64,000 nucleotides of DNA. Origin: DATAAZ01 sp036259875. Lineage in GTDB: Bacteria > Actinomycetota > Thermoleophilia > Gaiellales > Gaiellaceae. The stretch is taken from the NCBI GenBank assembly GCA_036259875.1, contig DATAAZ010000026.1, positions 32,777 to 96,776 on the forward strand. The letters are read 5' to 3'. The notes below the pieces were generated by a model that saw nothing but the letters and a program-made list of their open reading frames with translations, was not told where the DNA came from and searched no databases. This document shows, one piece after another, positions 8,804 through 16,975 of this stretch. Positions within the stretch are counted from its first letter, which is position 1, and each line of letters begins with the position of its first letter. Made by a program: the position numbers and the translations under genes.

Positions 8804-9247
8804 GTGCGTGCCGTCGTCCAGCGGGTCCGCATGGCGCGCGTCGAGCTTGGCGGAGAGACCGTCGCCGCCGTCGGGCGCGGCGTGTGCGTCCTTCTCGGCG
8901 TTGCCGCCACGGACGACACCGCGCACGCCGACCGCCTTGCGGGACGCATCGCCCGCCTGCGGATCTTCGAGAACGAGGACGGCAGGTTCGATCGGAGCGT
9001 CCTCGACGCGGCCGGCGAAGCGCTGGTCGTGAGCCAGTTCACGCTGATCGCCGACAGCAAACGCCAAAGAGGAACACGACCCGACTTCTCGCGTGCAGCG
9101 CCGAAGGAGCACGCCGAGCCGCTGTACGAGCGGTTCTGCCAGGCGCTACGCGACCTCGGCGTTCCTGTCGAGACGGGCGTTTTCGGAGCTCGCATGGAGC
9201 TCGCGCTGGTCAACGATGGCCCGGTCACGGTCGTGCTCGACATGTAA
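8804..9247 (+). CDS. dtd: D-aminoacyl-tRNA deacylase
   Basis: A 147-aa DTD enzyme that hydrolyses D-aminoacyl-tRNAs (and Gly-tRNA-Ala) to protect translation. The family pieces MRAVVQRV, VSQFTLIADSKRQRGTRPDF and the cross-subunit Gly-Pro motif in LVNDGPVTVVLDM are all present. GTG 8804 gives the normal family length; the frame stays open upstream, but that part is antisense to the PilB relic and not DTD-like. TACGAC lies 7 nt before the GTG, a near match to the leaderless promoters seen elsewhere here. Confidence 0.94.
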   Translation: MRAVVQRVRMARVELGGETVAAVGRGVCVLLGVAATDDTAHADRLAGRIARLRIFENEDGRFDRSVLDAAGEALVVSQFTLIADSKRQRGTRPDFSRAAPKEHAEPLYERFCQALRDLGVPVETGVFGARMELALVNDGPVTVVLDM

Positions 9248-9296
9248 CGGAGGTGAGCGCCAGCACGGCGGCTCCCCTTCCTGGGGGTGACGGAGC

Positions 9297-9328
9297 GGCG
9301 TCGCCTCGCGGCGGCTCGAGGCGACGCC
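9297..9328. terminator. 12-bp perfect hairpin after dtd
   Basis: Arms 9297-9308 and 9317-9328 are perfectly complementary (GGCGTCGCCTCG) with an 8-nt loop. There is no T tract. It sits between dtd and the small membrane protein gene, so a termination or mRNA-end stabilising role is likely. Confidence 0.55.
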
Positions 9329-9340
9329 GATAACGCCTCC

Positions 9341-9760
9341 ATGCGTGAGAGCTCACGTCGACGAGGACCGCTTGCGGCGGCCTGGGGCGCCTTCATTGCG
9401 ACATGGGTCGTCGCTGCCGTATTCGTCCTCGGAGCGACCGGTTTGGGGCCCTGCGGTGGCGATGGTGGATCCCCATATGCCGCGCCTGCTTCCCCTGCGG
9501 GCCGCTACTGCAACGCCGTCGATCGCTATTTCGACTCCGGCGAGCCTGGAGAGATGACGACGGCAGTGGTCTACTTCTGGCCTGTCATCGCGCTTGCGGG
9601 CCTGGGCGCCTGGGGCGTCTGGACGCGGCGCAAGCGACTGCTCGTCGTGATCGCCGTCCTGGCGTTCGCGATCCTCGGAACGCATCTCGGATTGGCGTTC
9701 GGCTTGCGCAACCGCTGCTCGCCCGACGACCCGTCGATCCCCGGGTGCGCGCACTACTGA
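9341..9760 (+). CDS. Small membrane protein of unknown function
   Basis: A 139-aa protein. After a short Arg-rich start come a hydrophobic segment (about residues 14-34), an extracytoplasmic stretch with Cys residues (GPCGGDGG, GRYCNAVD), and two more helices (about 70-87 and 95-115). A Cys-containing tail, NRCSPDDPSIPGCAHY, ends it. The paired cysteines suggest disulfides outside the membrane. No family is recognised. ATG 9341 is preceded by TAACGC, not a full -10 match, and by no clear ribosome site. The membrane character supports a real gene. Confidence 0.6.
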   Translation: MRESSRRRGPLAAAWGAFIATWVVAAVFVLGATGLGPCGGDGGSPYAAPASPAGRYCNAVDRYFDSGEPGEMTTAVVYFWPVIALAGLGAWGVWTRRKRLLVVIAVLAFAILGTHLGLAFGLRNRCSPDDPSIPGCAHY

Positions 9761-10030
9761 AATCGTTCGGCGAATCCCCAGGGGCAGAGGCGTTCGCCCG
9801 TGGAGTCCGCTTGTCTGATCCGACGTCATCGTCGCCGAGAGCCTGCACCCGGTTCTCGCTCGCGACGGCGTCGTTCCTCCGACCGCCGCACGCCCGGCAC
9901 GGCTTCGGATGAAGGGCGCACATGCGGCGTCGACGGAAGGCGTCGCGATCGCCGGCACCGGAAGGCGGGGAACGCCAGTCGTGGGAACGCTTGGTATCCT
10001 TCCGACGACACATTTCCCCAGCTGTTGGAG
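9761..10030. other. Intergenic region upstream of rimP
   Basis: About 270 nt without a convincing gene. Short open frames here have no recognisable protein character, and no tRNA-like cloverleaf was found. TATCCT at 9995-10000 is a candidate -10 box for the rimP operon, with no good -35, placing a start near 10007 just before the terminator-like hairpin at 10031. Confidence 0.5.
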
Positions 10031-10057
10031 AAATGGGCGCGCGGCGCCCATTTTTTT
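10031..10057 (+). terminator. Intrinsic terminator/attenuator upstream of rimP-nusA-infB
   Basis: AAATGGGCGC (10031-10040) pairs perfectly with GCGCCCATTT (10044-10053) around a GCG loop, and the run of seven T (10051-10057) completes a textbook Rho-independent terminator. It ends 13 nt before the rimP ATG. It either ends upstream transcription or, if the -10 at 9995 is used, lies inside the leader and could attenuate the operon. Confidence 0.8.
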
Positions 10058-10070
10058 CGAAAGAGGTCAG

Positions 10071-10508
10071 ATGCAGGTCTACGAGAAGGAACGCCAGCTT
10101 CATCGCGATGTCGCCGAGAAGGTCGAGCGGGCGCTACCCGACGTCGAAGTGCTCGCGGTCGAGCTGCGTGGCCCCGAAGCGCTAGCCGTCTACCTCGACC
10201 GGCCGGACGGGGTCGACCACGCGCTCTGCGAGCAGGTGACGAACCTCCTGCGCGAGTACCTGAACGCTTATTCGCTCGAGGTCTCTTCACCCGGGCTCGA
10301 GCGGCCGCTCCGCACCCGCCACCACTTCGAGCAGTACGTCGGGTGGCGCGTCGCCCTTCGGACGGCGAACGAGATCGGCGGCCGGAAGCGCTTCCGCGGC
10401 GAGCTCGTCCACGCGGGCGAGGCAGCCGTCACGCTGGCGCAAGGGGAGGAGATCCCGTACGACCAGATCGTCCGGGGGAACTTGATCGACGAGGGGTTGA
10501 GCCGATGA
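10071..10508 (+). CDS. rimP: Ribosome maturation factor RimP
   Basis: A 145-aa protein required for 30S maturation. The N-terminal alpha/beta domain begins MQVYEKERQLHRDVAEKV and contains VEVLAVELRGPEALAVYLDR. The family hallmark SLEVSSPGLERPLRT follows, then an SH3-like C-terminal domain. ATG 10071 has AAAGAGG upstream and fits RimP length; the frame extends upstream across the terminator without similarity. The TGA overlaps the nusA ATG, giving the classic rimP-nusA-ylxR-infB order. Confidence 0.95.
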   Translation: MQVYEKERQLHRDVAEKVERALPDVEVLAVELRGPEALAVYLDRPDGVDHALCEQVTNLLREYLNAYSLEVSSPGLERPLRTRHHFEQYVGWRVALRTANEIGGRKRFRGELVHAGEAAVTLAQGEEIPYDQIVRGNLIDEGLSR

Positions 10509-11992
10509 GCCGAGAGATCCTGGAGGCGGTCAGGGAGATCGAGCGCGAGAAGGGGATCGAGGAAGACGCCCTCGTCCACGCGCTCGAGGACGCTCTGCTC
10601 GCCGCGTACAAGAAGACGCCGGGCGCGGCGCGTCACGCGCAGGTCGAACTCGACGAGCGCGGCGACTTCCGTGTCTGGGCGGTTGAGCTGCCCCCGGATC
10701 TCGAGGAGCGCCTGATCGACGAGGCGCGCGAGCGCGCGATCACGGAGCTCGAGGAGCTCGAGGCCCAGAACGGTGAGCGAACGCATACGCTCATCTCGGA
10801 CGACGACCTCGACATCGACTGGTCGCAGGTCCCCGAGGACACCGTCACGCGAACGGATGTGACGCCCGAGAACTTCGGACGCATCGCCGCGCAGACGGCG
10901 AAGCAGGTGATCCAGCAGCGGATTCGCGAGGCCGAGCGCGCGATGATGTACGAGGAGTACGTCGACCGCGTCGGCGAGGTCGTCACCGGCATCGTCCAGC
11001 AGGCCGGCGACCGGAACAACATCCTTGTCGATCTCGGCAAGGTCGAGGCGCTCCTGCCGCGTTCCGAGCAGGTCGACGGCGAGCGCTACGAGCAGGGCTC
11101 GCGGATCAAGGCCGTGATCACGGAGGTTCGCTCGGGTACGAAGGGGCCGCAGGTAATCCTCTCGCGCCGCGACCCGGAGCTCATCAAGACGCTCTTCGAG
11201 CTGGAGGTTCCGGAGATCGCGGACGGGCTCGTCGAGATTCGCGGCGTCGCTCGCGAGCCGGGGTACCGCTCGAAGATCGCGGTCGAGTCGCACGCGCAGG
11301 GCGTCGATCCGGTCGGCGCCTGCGTGGGCCCGCGCGGCTCACGCGTCCGGATGGTCGTCTCGGAGCTTCGCGGCGAGAAGATCGACATCATCCCGTGGAA
11401 CCCAGAGCCGGCGCGGTTCATCGCGAAGGCGCTCTCGCCCGCGCGCGTGCGCGAGGTCCTCGTCGACGACGAGACGCGGGAGGCCACCGTCGTCGTCCCC
11501 GACGACCAGCTCTCGCTCGCGATCGGCAAGGAGGGCCTGAACGCGCGCCTCGCCGCGCGGCTCACGGGCTGGAAGGTCGACATCGAGTCCGAGACCGAGT
11601 TCGCGCGTGCCGAGGCAGAGGCGGCGTTCGGCGGCGAGTCGGACGGCGAGGAATTCTCGGGTCGCTGCGCCGCGATCCTCTCGAACGGAAAGCGCTGCCC
11701 GAACGCGGCGCTCCCGGGCTCGCGCTACTGCGGGATCCCGGCGCACCGGGAGCTCGCGGCGAAGGAGGAACGCGGCGAGACGGTCGAGGCCGCCGTTCCA
11801 GCCGCCGGCGCGACCGGCCTCGCGGAGGGGCCCGCGGAGTCCGACGCCGCGCAGGAGGCGGCGGCCGGCGACGAGAGCGGCGGAGCCGAAGCCGTAGGGG
11901 CGGGGCTCGTGACGCCCGCCGCCGACGAGGCGGCCGAAACGGCGGATGACGAGGCGACGTCCGGCGAGGCGGGTGAATCCGCTGGAGCGTGA
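10505..11992 (+). CDS. nusA: Transcription termination/antitermination factor NusA with C-terminal Cys3His knuckle
   Basis: A 495-aa NusA that binds RNA polymerase and modulates pausing, termination and antitermination. Order: N-terminal domain (residues 1 to about 135), S1 domain (GEVVTGIVQQAGDRNNILV), KH1 (DPVGACVGPRGSRVRMV), KH2 (DDQLSLAIGKEGLNARLA). After KH2 there is an unusual module, GRCAAILSNGKRCPNAALPG followed by SRYCGIPAH. Cys388, Cys398, Cys409 and His414 are spaced like a small zinc knuckle. An Ala/Glu-rich acidic tail of about 75 residues ends the protein. The ylxR GTG overlaps the stop. Confidence 0.95.
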   Translation: MSREILEAVREIEREKGIEEDALVHALEDALLAAYKKTPGAARHAQVELDERGDFRVWAVELPPDLEERLIDEARERAITELEELEAQNGERTHTLISDDDLDIDWSQVPEDTVTRTDVTPENFGRIAAQTAKQVIQQRIREAERAMMYEEYVDRVGEVVTGIVQQAGDRNNILVDLGKVEALLPRSEQVDGERYEQGSRIKAVITEVRSGTKGPQVILSRRDPELIKTLFELEVPEIADGLVEIRGVAREPGYRSKIAVESHAQGVDPVGACVGPRGSRVRMVVSELRGEKIDIIPWNPEPARFIAKALSPARVREVLVDDETREATVVVPDDQLSLAIGKEGLNARLAARLTGWKVDIESETEFARAEAEAAFGGESDGEEFSGRCAAILSNGKRCPNAALPGSRYCGIPAHRELAAKEERGETVEAAVPAAGATGLAEGPAESDAAQEAAAGDESGGAEAVGAGLVTPAADEAAETADDEATSGEAGESAGA

Positions 11993-12237
11993 CGGAGCCA
12001 GTCCGTACGTGCGTGGGATGCGGCCGGAGGCGGCCGCAATCAGAGCTTCTGCGGTTCGCGGCGAGCGACGGGACGCTTGTCCTCGACCTCGGGCGACGCC
12101 TGCCCGGGCGGGGGGCCTACACGTGCCGCGCGGTGCCGTGCTTCGAGCGCGCGCGTGCCCGCCGGTCGTTCGCACGTACGCTTCGCCGGGGCGTCGAGGT
12201 GCCCGAGGACTTGAAGCGAGTTTTCGAGGAGGTCTAA
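11989..12237 (+). CDS. ylxR: YlxR-family RNA-binding protein
   Basis: An 82-aa protein encoded, as usual, between nusA and infB. It has the YlxR signature RTCVGCGRRRPQSELLRF and the GRGAYTC block with a third Cys. The family is a small basic RNA-binding fold implicated in regulating translation-related genes and RNase P in other bacteria; its role here is inferred from the family. It starts at GTG overlapping the nusA stop. Confidence 0.92.
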   Translation: MTEPVRTCVGCGRRRPQSELLRFAASDGTLVLDLGRRLPGRGAYTCRAVPCFERARARRSFARTLRRGVEVPEDLKRVFEEV

Positions 12238-12246
12238 GGTCCAACG

Positions 12247-14226
12247 ATGGCTGATCGACACAGGCCGCTGAGACCGCGCGGCGGCGCGCCGGGAGGGCGT
12301 CGCCGGCGCCGGGTCGTCATCGATTCGCAGGCCGCGCGCCCGCGCCCCGAGCCGCGTCAGCGCGAGGCCGGCCCCGCGAAGCCGCGCGAGCAGGCGCAGG
12401 CGCAGGACAGGCCGGCCGGCCCCGTGACGGTCCCCTCGGGCGCGACGGTGAAGGACGTGTCGGCCGCCTTCGGCGTCCCGGTGCCGAAGATCATCACGAT
12501 CATGATGGGCGTCGGCGACATGGTGACGATCACGCAGTCGCTCACCGACGACGCGATCGAGCTCGTCGCCGCCGAGCTCGGCCGCGAGGTCAACATCAAG
12601 CACGCGGACGAGGAGGAGCTCGAGCCCGAGGCGTACGAGGACAGCCCCGACGACCTGAAGCCGCGCCCGCCCGTCATCACGATCATGGGCCACGTCGACC
12701 ACGGGAAGACGTCGCTGCTCGACGCACTCCGCGAGTCCGCCGTGGTCGAGCAGGAGGCGGGCGGCATCACGCAGCACATCGGCGCGTACCAGGTGCGTCA
12801 GAACGGACGCGTCGTCACGTTCCTCGACACGCCCGGCCACGAGGCGTTCACGGCGCTCCGAGCGCGGGGCGCGAAGGTGACGGACATCGCCGTCCTCGTC
12901 GTCGCCGCCGACGACGGCGTCATGCCGCAGACGGTCGAGTCGATCAACCACGCGCGCGCCGCGGGCGTGCCGATCGTGGTTGCCGTCAACAAGGTGGACA
13001 AGCCGGAGGCGAATCCGCAGCGGGTGCGACAGGAGCTCGTCACGCACGGCCTCCAGCCCGAGGAGTGGGGCGGGACGACGCAGTTCGCGGACGTCTCGGC
13101 CAAGACCAAGGAAGGCCTCGACTCGCTCCTCGAGCGCATCCTCCTCGTTGCCGACGCCGAGCTCGAGCTCACTGCGAACCCCGCCGCCGATGCCTCGGGG
13201 CCTATCATCGAGAGCCGCCTCGACGTAGGCCGCGGCCCCGTCGCGACGATGCTCGTCCAGCGCGGGACGATCCGCGTCGGCGACGCGATCGTCGCCGGCG
13301 ACGCGTGGGGGAAGGTCCGCGCGCTGCACGACTACCGCGGGGAGCGCGTCAAGGAGGCGAGCCCGGGAACGCCGGTCGAGATCCTCGGTTTCGACAAGCC
13401 GCCCGGGGCCGGCGAGCAAGCCCGCGTCGTCGAGAGCGAGCGCCAGGCGCGTCATCTCGCGGGCCTGCGCGGGCAGCGCCTGCGCACCGAGCAACTCGCC
13501 CGCAGCGCGAAGAAGGGCGTCTCGCTGGAGGAGCTCTTCACGCGCATCGGCGAGGGCGGCGTCCAGGACCTGAACGTCGTCGTGAAGGCCGACGTGCAGG
13601 GCTCGATCGAGGCGGTGACCGGCGAGCTAGGCAAGATCGAGCACCCCGAGGTCCGGGTGAACGTGATTCACACGGGGATCGGCGGGATCGCCGAGAGCGA
13701 CGTCATGCTCGCGTCCGCGTCGAACGCGATCGTCGTCGGCTTCAACGTGCGGCCGAACGCCGACGCGCGCGTGCTCGCCGAGCGCGAGGGCGTTGACATA
13801 CGGACGTACCGCGTCATCTACCAGCTCACCGAGGACATCGAGCAGGCGCTCGTCGGAATGCTCGCGCCGCAGCGCATCGAGGAGACGATCGGCGAGGCGG
13901 AGGTTCGCGCCCTCTTCCGCGCCTCGCGCGTCGGCGTCATCGCCGGGTGTTACGTCACGAGCGGCGTCGTCCGCCGGAACGCGCAGGTCCGCGTCCTTCG
14001 CGAGGGCACGGTTATCTACGAGACCACGATCGCGAGCCTCAAGCGCTTCAAGGACGACGTTCGGGAGGTGCAGGCGGGCTTCGAGTGCGGGATCCTCCTG
14101 GACGGGTTCAACGACGTGAAGGAAGGCGACGTCCTCGAGGTCTACGAGACGCGCGAGATCGAGCGGACCGATCTCTCGGCCGGGAACGGCGGGCCGCCCG
14201 CCGAGCCCGAACCCGAGTCCGAGTAG
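12247..14226 (+). CDS. infB: Translation initiation factor IF-2
   Basis: GTPase that delivers initiator tRNA to the 30S subunit. After a short Arg/Pro-rich N-terminus comes the IF2-N helix region, then the G domain with GHVDHGKT at 148-155, DTPGHEAF and NKVDKPEANPQ. Beta-barrel domains II-IV follow, up to FNDVKEGDVLEVYE. At 659 aa it lacks the long N-terminal extension of many actinobacterial IF-2s. It has no strong ribosome site, but the gap to ylxR is only 9 nt, so reinitiation is likely. Confidence 0.97.
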   Translation: MADRHRPLRPRGGAPGGRRRRRVVIDSQAARPRPEPRQREAGPAKPREQAQAQDRPAGPVTVPSGATVKDVSAAFGVPVPKIITIMMGVGDMVTITQSLTDDAIELVAAELGREVNIKHADEEELEPEAYEDSPDDLKPRPPVITIMGHVDHGKTSLLDALRESAVVEQEAGGITQHIGAYQVRQNGRVVTFLDTPGHEAFTALRARGAKVTDIAVLVVAADDGVMPQTVESINHARAAGVPIVVAVNKVDKPEANPQRVRQELVTHGLQPEEWGGTTQFADVSAKTKEGLDSLLERILLVADAELELTANPAADASGPIIESRLDVGRGPVATMLVQRGTIRVGDAIVAGDAWGKVRALHDYRGERVKEASPGTPVEILGFDKPPGAGEQARVVESERQARHLAGLRGQRLRTEQLARSAKKGVSLEELFTRIGEGGVQDLNVVVKADVQGSIEAVTGELGKIEHPEVRVNVIHTGIGGIAESDVMLASASNAIVVGFNVRPNADARVLAEREGVDIRTYRVIYQLTEDIEQALVGMLAPQRIEETIGEAEVRALFRASRVGVIAGCYVTSGVVRRNAQVRVLREGTVIYETTIASLKRFKDDVREVQAGFECGILLDGFNDVKEGDVLEVYETREIERTDLSAGNGGPPAEPEPESE

Positions 14227-14258
14227 CGCGCCTCCGCGGGACGCGACCCGCCCGGGTC

Positions 14259-14264
14259 TACGCT
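14259..14264 (+). promoter_or_regulatory. -10 box TACGCT, leaderless start of ylxP
   Basis: TACGCT (TANNNT) lies 7 nt before the GTG at 14272, so the mRNA would begin at the start codon. No ribosome site is present. Confidence 0.55.
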
Positions 14265-14271
14265 TCCCAGC

Positions 14272-14571
14272 GTGGTGGGCGGCTACGTCGGGATTCTGTC
14301 CGTCGAGCTCCATTTCCCAGAGGCCGGATCGCTCAAGGGAAAGCGCAAGTACGTCAAGTCCGCGAAGGCGCAGCTCCAGAACCGCTTCGGCGCGTCCGTC
14401 GCGGAGGTCGATCACCACGACCTCTGGCAGCGTGCCGGTCTCACCCTCGCCTGCGTCGCGCGTGACTACGGCGAGGCCGTTCGGCTGCTCGACGAGGCGG
14501 AGCGCTACCTGCACGGCCAGGAGTTCGAGCTCGCCTCGTCGAGACGCGAGATCGTCTCGTTCGACTCCTGA
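14272..14571 (+). CDS. ylxP: DUF503 / YlxP-like protein
   Basis: A 99-aa protein of the DUF503 family: GILSVELHFPEAGSLKGKRK, the central EVDHHDLWQRAGLTLACVA and a C-terminal helix. The family is encoded between infB and rbfA in many Gram-positive and deep-branching bacteria, and a role in ribosome or translation maturation is inferred from that context only. GTG 14272 follows a -10-like TACGCT by 7 nt. Confidence 0.88.
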   Translation: MVGGYVGILSVELHFPEAGSLKGKRKYVKSAKAQLQNRFGASVAEVDHHDLWQRAGLTLACVARDYGEAVRLLDEAERYLHGQEFELASSRREIVSFDS

Positions 14572-14594
14572 TACACGATCCGCCGTTCCCGCGG

Positions 14595-14600
14595 TAGAAC
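14595..14600 (+). promoter_or_regulatory. -10-like box TAGAAC before the rbfA leader ORF
   Basis: TAGAAC differs from TANNNT only at the last base and is exactly 7 nt before ATG 14608, which opens a 15-codon ORF coupled to rbfA. The placement matches the other leaderless promoters in the window. Confidence 0.4.
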
Positions 14601-14607
14601 TGAGCGC

Positions 14608-14655
14608 ATGGGACGTCGCTCACCGTTCGTCCGTCGAGGCGGCCACCGCCGATGA
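14608..14655 (+). CDS. Putative 15-aa leader ORF coupled to rbfA
   Basis: ATG 14608 opens MGRRSPFVRRGGHRR, whose TGA (14653-14655) overlaps the rbfA ATG as CGATGA. rbfA has no ribosome site of its own, so ribosomes loaded on the leaderless start could reach rbfA by termination-reinitiation. The peptide is very basic. The evidence is arrangement only; the same arrangement recurs before the flavoprotein gene (22389) and miaB (45506). Confidence 0.45.
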   Translation: MGRRSPFVRRGGHRR

Positions 14656-15005
14656 GCGACCGGATGCGGCGCGTAAACGAAGCCGTCCGCGAGGTGCTCT
14701 CGGAGGGGATCGGCGAGCTCAAGGATCCGCGCATCGGGTTCGTGACAGTGACCGGCGTGGAAACGAGCCCCGATCTCCGTCACGCGACGGTATTCGTCAG
14801 CGTCCTCGGGTCGGAGCGCGTCCGCAGCGCGACGCTGAAGGGGCTCGAGTCGTCGCGCGGAATCCTCCAAAGTCGCGTGAACCGGGAGCTCCACCTGAAG
14901 CGAACTCCTCAGCTGGTGTTCGAGTACGATCCGACGGTCGAGCGAGGGGTCAGGCTCTCGAAGCTGATCGACGAGCTGACGCCTGCCGAAACCCATGACG
15001 AGTGA
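14652..15005 (+). CDS. rbfA: Ribosome-binding factor A
   Basis: A 117-aa KH-like protein that binds immature 30S subunits and assists 16S rRNA processing. Family pieces: RMRRVNEAVREVLSEGI, the core DPRIGFVTVTGVETSPDLRH and a tail with the FEYDP motif. The 3' end overlaps nrnA by 11 nt. The start has no ribosome site and is overlapped by the stop of a short leader ORF. Confidence 0.95.
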   Translation: MSDRMRRVNEAVREVLSEGIGELKDPRIGFVTVTGVETSPDLRHATVFVSVLGSERVRSATLKGLESSRGILQSRVNRELHLKRTPQLVFEYDPTVERGVRLSKLIDELTPAETHDE

Positions 15006-15987
15006 CGTCGAGAAGGTCGCGCGCGCGATCGAGGCGCACGAGCGGTTCCTCGTCACGACGCACGAGAACCCCGACGGCGACGCGCTCGGATCGCTCCTCG
15101 CGATGAAGCTCACGCTCGACGCGCGCGGCAAGGACGTGGCGATGTACCTCGCGGGGACGCTGCCTGTCCCGAACGAGTACCGGTTCATGCCGCTCGACGC
15201 CGTCGTGCGCGGCACGCCTCCGGCCATGGACGGCCGTGTCCTCGTCGCGGTCGACTGCGCGAACGAGCGCCGCCTCGGGCCGAACGCCGTCGCGCTCCTC
15301 GACGCAGCCCGCCTCGTCCTCAACATCGATCACCATCACGACAACACCCGCTTCGGCGACCTCAACCTGATCGTCCCCGAAGCGTCGTCGACCGGGGAGA
15401 TCCTCCGCGACGTGATCCGGGCGCTCGGGGTCGACCTCACGGCCCAAATCGCCGAGGCGCTCTACATCGCGGTCGTCACCGACACGGGTCGGTTCCAGTA
15501 CTCGAACACGAGCGCGAAGGCGCTGCGGCTCGCGGCCGAGCTCGTCGAGGCGGGCGCCGACGTCCACCGCGTCTTCCAGGGCGTGTACGAGAACGTCGCG
15601 TTCGCGAAGCTGAAGCTGCTCGCGCGCGCGCTCGACCACGCGGAGGTGCTGGAGGGCGGCCGGGTGATCGTCTCGCACCTCGAGCGGGAAGACTTCGAGG
15701 AAGCCGGGGCCGAGGAGCCCTTCTCCGAGGGCATCATCGACTACCTGCGGGCCGTTGAAGGGGCACAGATCGCGGCGCTGATTCGTGAGCCGCCGACGGG
15801 GAAGGGGAACGGACCCGCGCGCCGCGTTAGCCTGCGAACGACGGAGGAGGGCCTCGACGTCTCGGCGATCGCGCGCAAGAGCGGCGGCGGCGGCCACAAG
15901 CAGGCGGCAGGCTTTCCGTCCGAGGCGAGCGTCAGGGAGATCACCGACTTCATCCGGCGCGAGTACCTCGCACAGGCCAACCGGTAG
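14995..15987 (+). CDS. nrnA: Bifunctional oligoribonuclease / PAP phosphatase (DHH/DHHA1)
   Basis: A 330-aa DHH-family phosphoesterase that degrades nanoRNAs and dephosphorylates 3'-phosphoadenosine 5'-phosphate. Metal motifs: HENPDGDALGS near residue 22, VDCAN, and IDHHHDNTRFGD. DHHA1 ends with SGGGGHKQAAGF. rbfA-nrnA-truB is a conserved order in many Gram-positive and actinobacterial genomes. PAP clearance would also matter for the PAPS-type sulfotransferase encoded at 59.2 kb. Confidence 0.93.
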   Translation: MTSDVEKVARAIEAHERFLVTTHENPDGDALGSLLAMKLTLDARGKDVAMYLAGTLPVPNEYRFMPLDAVVRGTPPAMDGRVLVAVDCANERRLGPNAVALLDAARLVLNIDHHHDNTRFGDLNLIVPEASSTGEILRDVIRALGVDLTAQIAEALYIAVVTDTGRFQYSNTSAKALRLAAELVEAGADVHRVFQGVYENVAFAKLKLLARALDHAEVLEGGRVIVSHLEREDFEEAGAEEPFSEGIIDYLRAVEGAQIAALIREPPTGKGNGPARRVSLRTTEEGLDVSAIARKSGGGGHKQAAGFPSEASVREITDFIRREYLAQANR

Positions 15988-16156
15988 CGGCGCGTGCCGC
16001 CGGGCGGGTGCGATCCGACCCGGCGCCGCCGCGGGCGCGTACCCAGTTCCAACACCGCATGTGCCCCCCGGGGGACCCCCCTTCGGATCCCCCTCGCGTC
16101 CGGCGTACGACCGGAGACGACGCGCGTGGCGCGCCGTTCGTTCCGAGTTCGTCACG

Positions 16157-16975
16157 ATGTCGCACCGGATGGCGGAAGCGACCCAACGACGCGACGCAGG
16201 CGGCCTCGTGCTCGTCGACAAGGAGCGCGGCCCGTCGTCCTTCGCGGTCGTTCGCCGCATCCGCGATCGTCACGGTGCCAAGGCGGGGCACGCGGGCACG
16301 CTCGATCCTTTCGCGACCGGGCTCCTCCTCTGCCTCGTCGGTCGCTCGACTCGCCTCGCGCGCTACCTCGTCGGTCTCGACAAGCGCTACGTGACGACGA
16401 TCCGGCTCGGCGTTCGCACGGACACGGGCGACGCCGAGGGCGACGAGACGGAGCGAACGGAGCTGCCCCCTCGCGAGGCGATCGAGGCGCTCCGCGGCGA
16501 GGTCGAGCTTCCGATCCCCGCTGCATCGGCGGTCAATGTCGGAGGCGAGCGCGCGTACCGGCTCCACCGACGCGGCACCGCGATCGCGATGCCGAGCCGC
16601 CGCTCCACGGTGCACGGGCTCGAAATCCGGCGCTTCGAGCCGCCGGAGCTCGAGCTCGCGCTCCACGTGTCGAGCGGGACGTACGTGCGATCGATCGCGG
16701 ACGCGCTCGGCGGGCACTGTGTCGCGCTCCGGCGCACGGCGGTCGGTCCCTTCCGCGTCGAGGACGCCGACGAGGAGCGCGTGCTCTCGCCGCTCACGGC
16801 CGTCCAGCATCTGCCGGCGTTCACCCTCGACCGTGAGGAGGCACGCCTCGTTCGCGCCGGCCGCCCGATCCGCGCCGCCGGCGACGGCCCGCTCGCGCTC
16901 GTCGCCGATCGCGAGCTGATCGCGGTCGCGCAGGCGGGGGGAGGGCTCGCGCGCCCGGAGACGGTACTCGCGTGA
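16157..16975 (+). CDS. truB: tRNA pseudouridine(55) synthase
   Basis: TruB isomerises U55 in the T loop of tRNAs. GLVLVDKERGPSSFAVVRRI starts the fold, and HAGTLDPFATGLL carries the catalytic Asp. RYVTTIRLGVRTDTGDAEG and SGTYVRSIADALG follow. The start is uncertain: ATG 16157 or the in-frame ATG 16169, neither with a good ribosome site. The 169 nt after nrnA hold a run of C/G blocks (around 16060-16090) but no clear terminator. The stop overlaps the ribF GTG. Confidence 0.94.
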   Translation: MSHRMAEATQRRDAGGLVLVDKERGPSSFAVVRRIRDRHGAKAGHAGTLDPFATGLLLCLVGRSTRLARYLVGLDKRYVTTIRLGVRTDTGDAEGDETERTELPPREAIEALRGEVELPIPAASAVNVGGERAYRLHRRGTAIAMPSRRSTVHGLEIRRFEPPELELALHVSSGTYVRSIADALGGHCVALRRTAVGPFRVEDADEERVLSPLTAVQHLPAFTLDREEARLVRAGRPIRAAGDGPLALVADRELIAVAQAGGGLARPETVLA

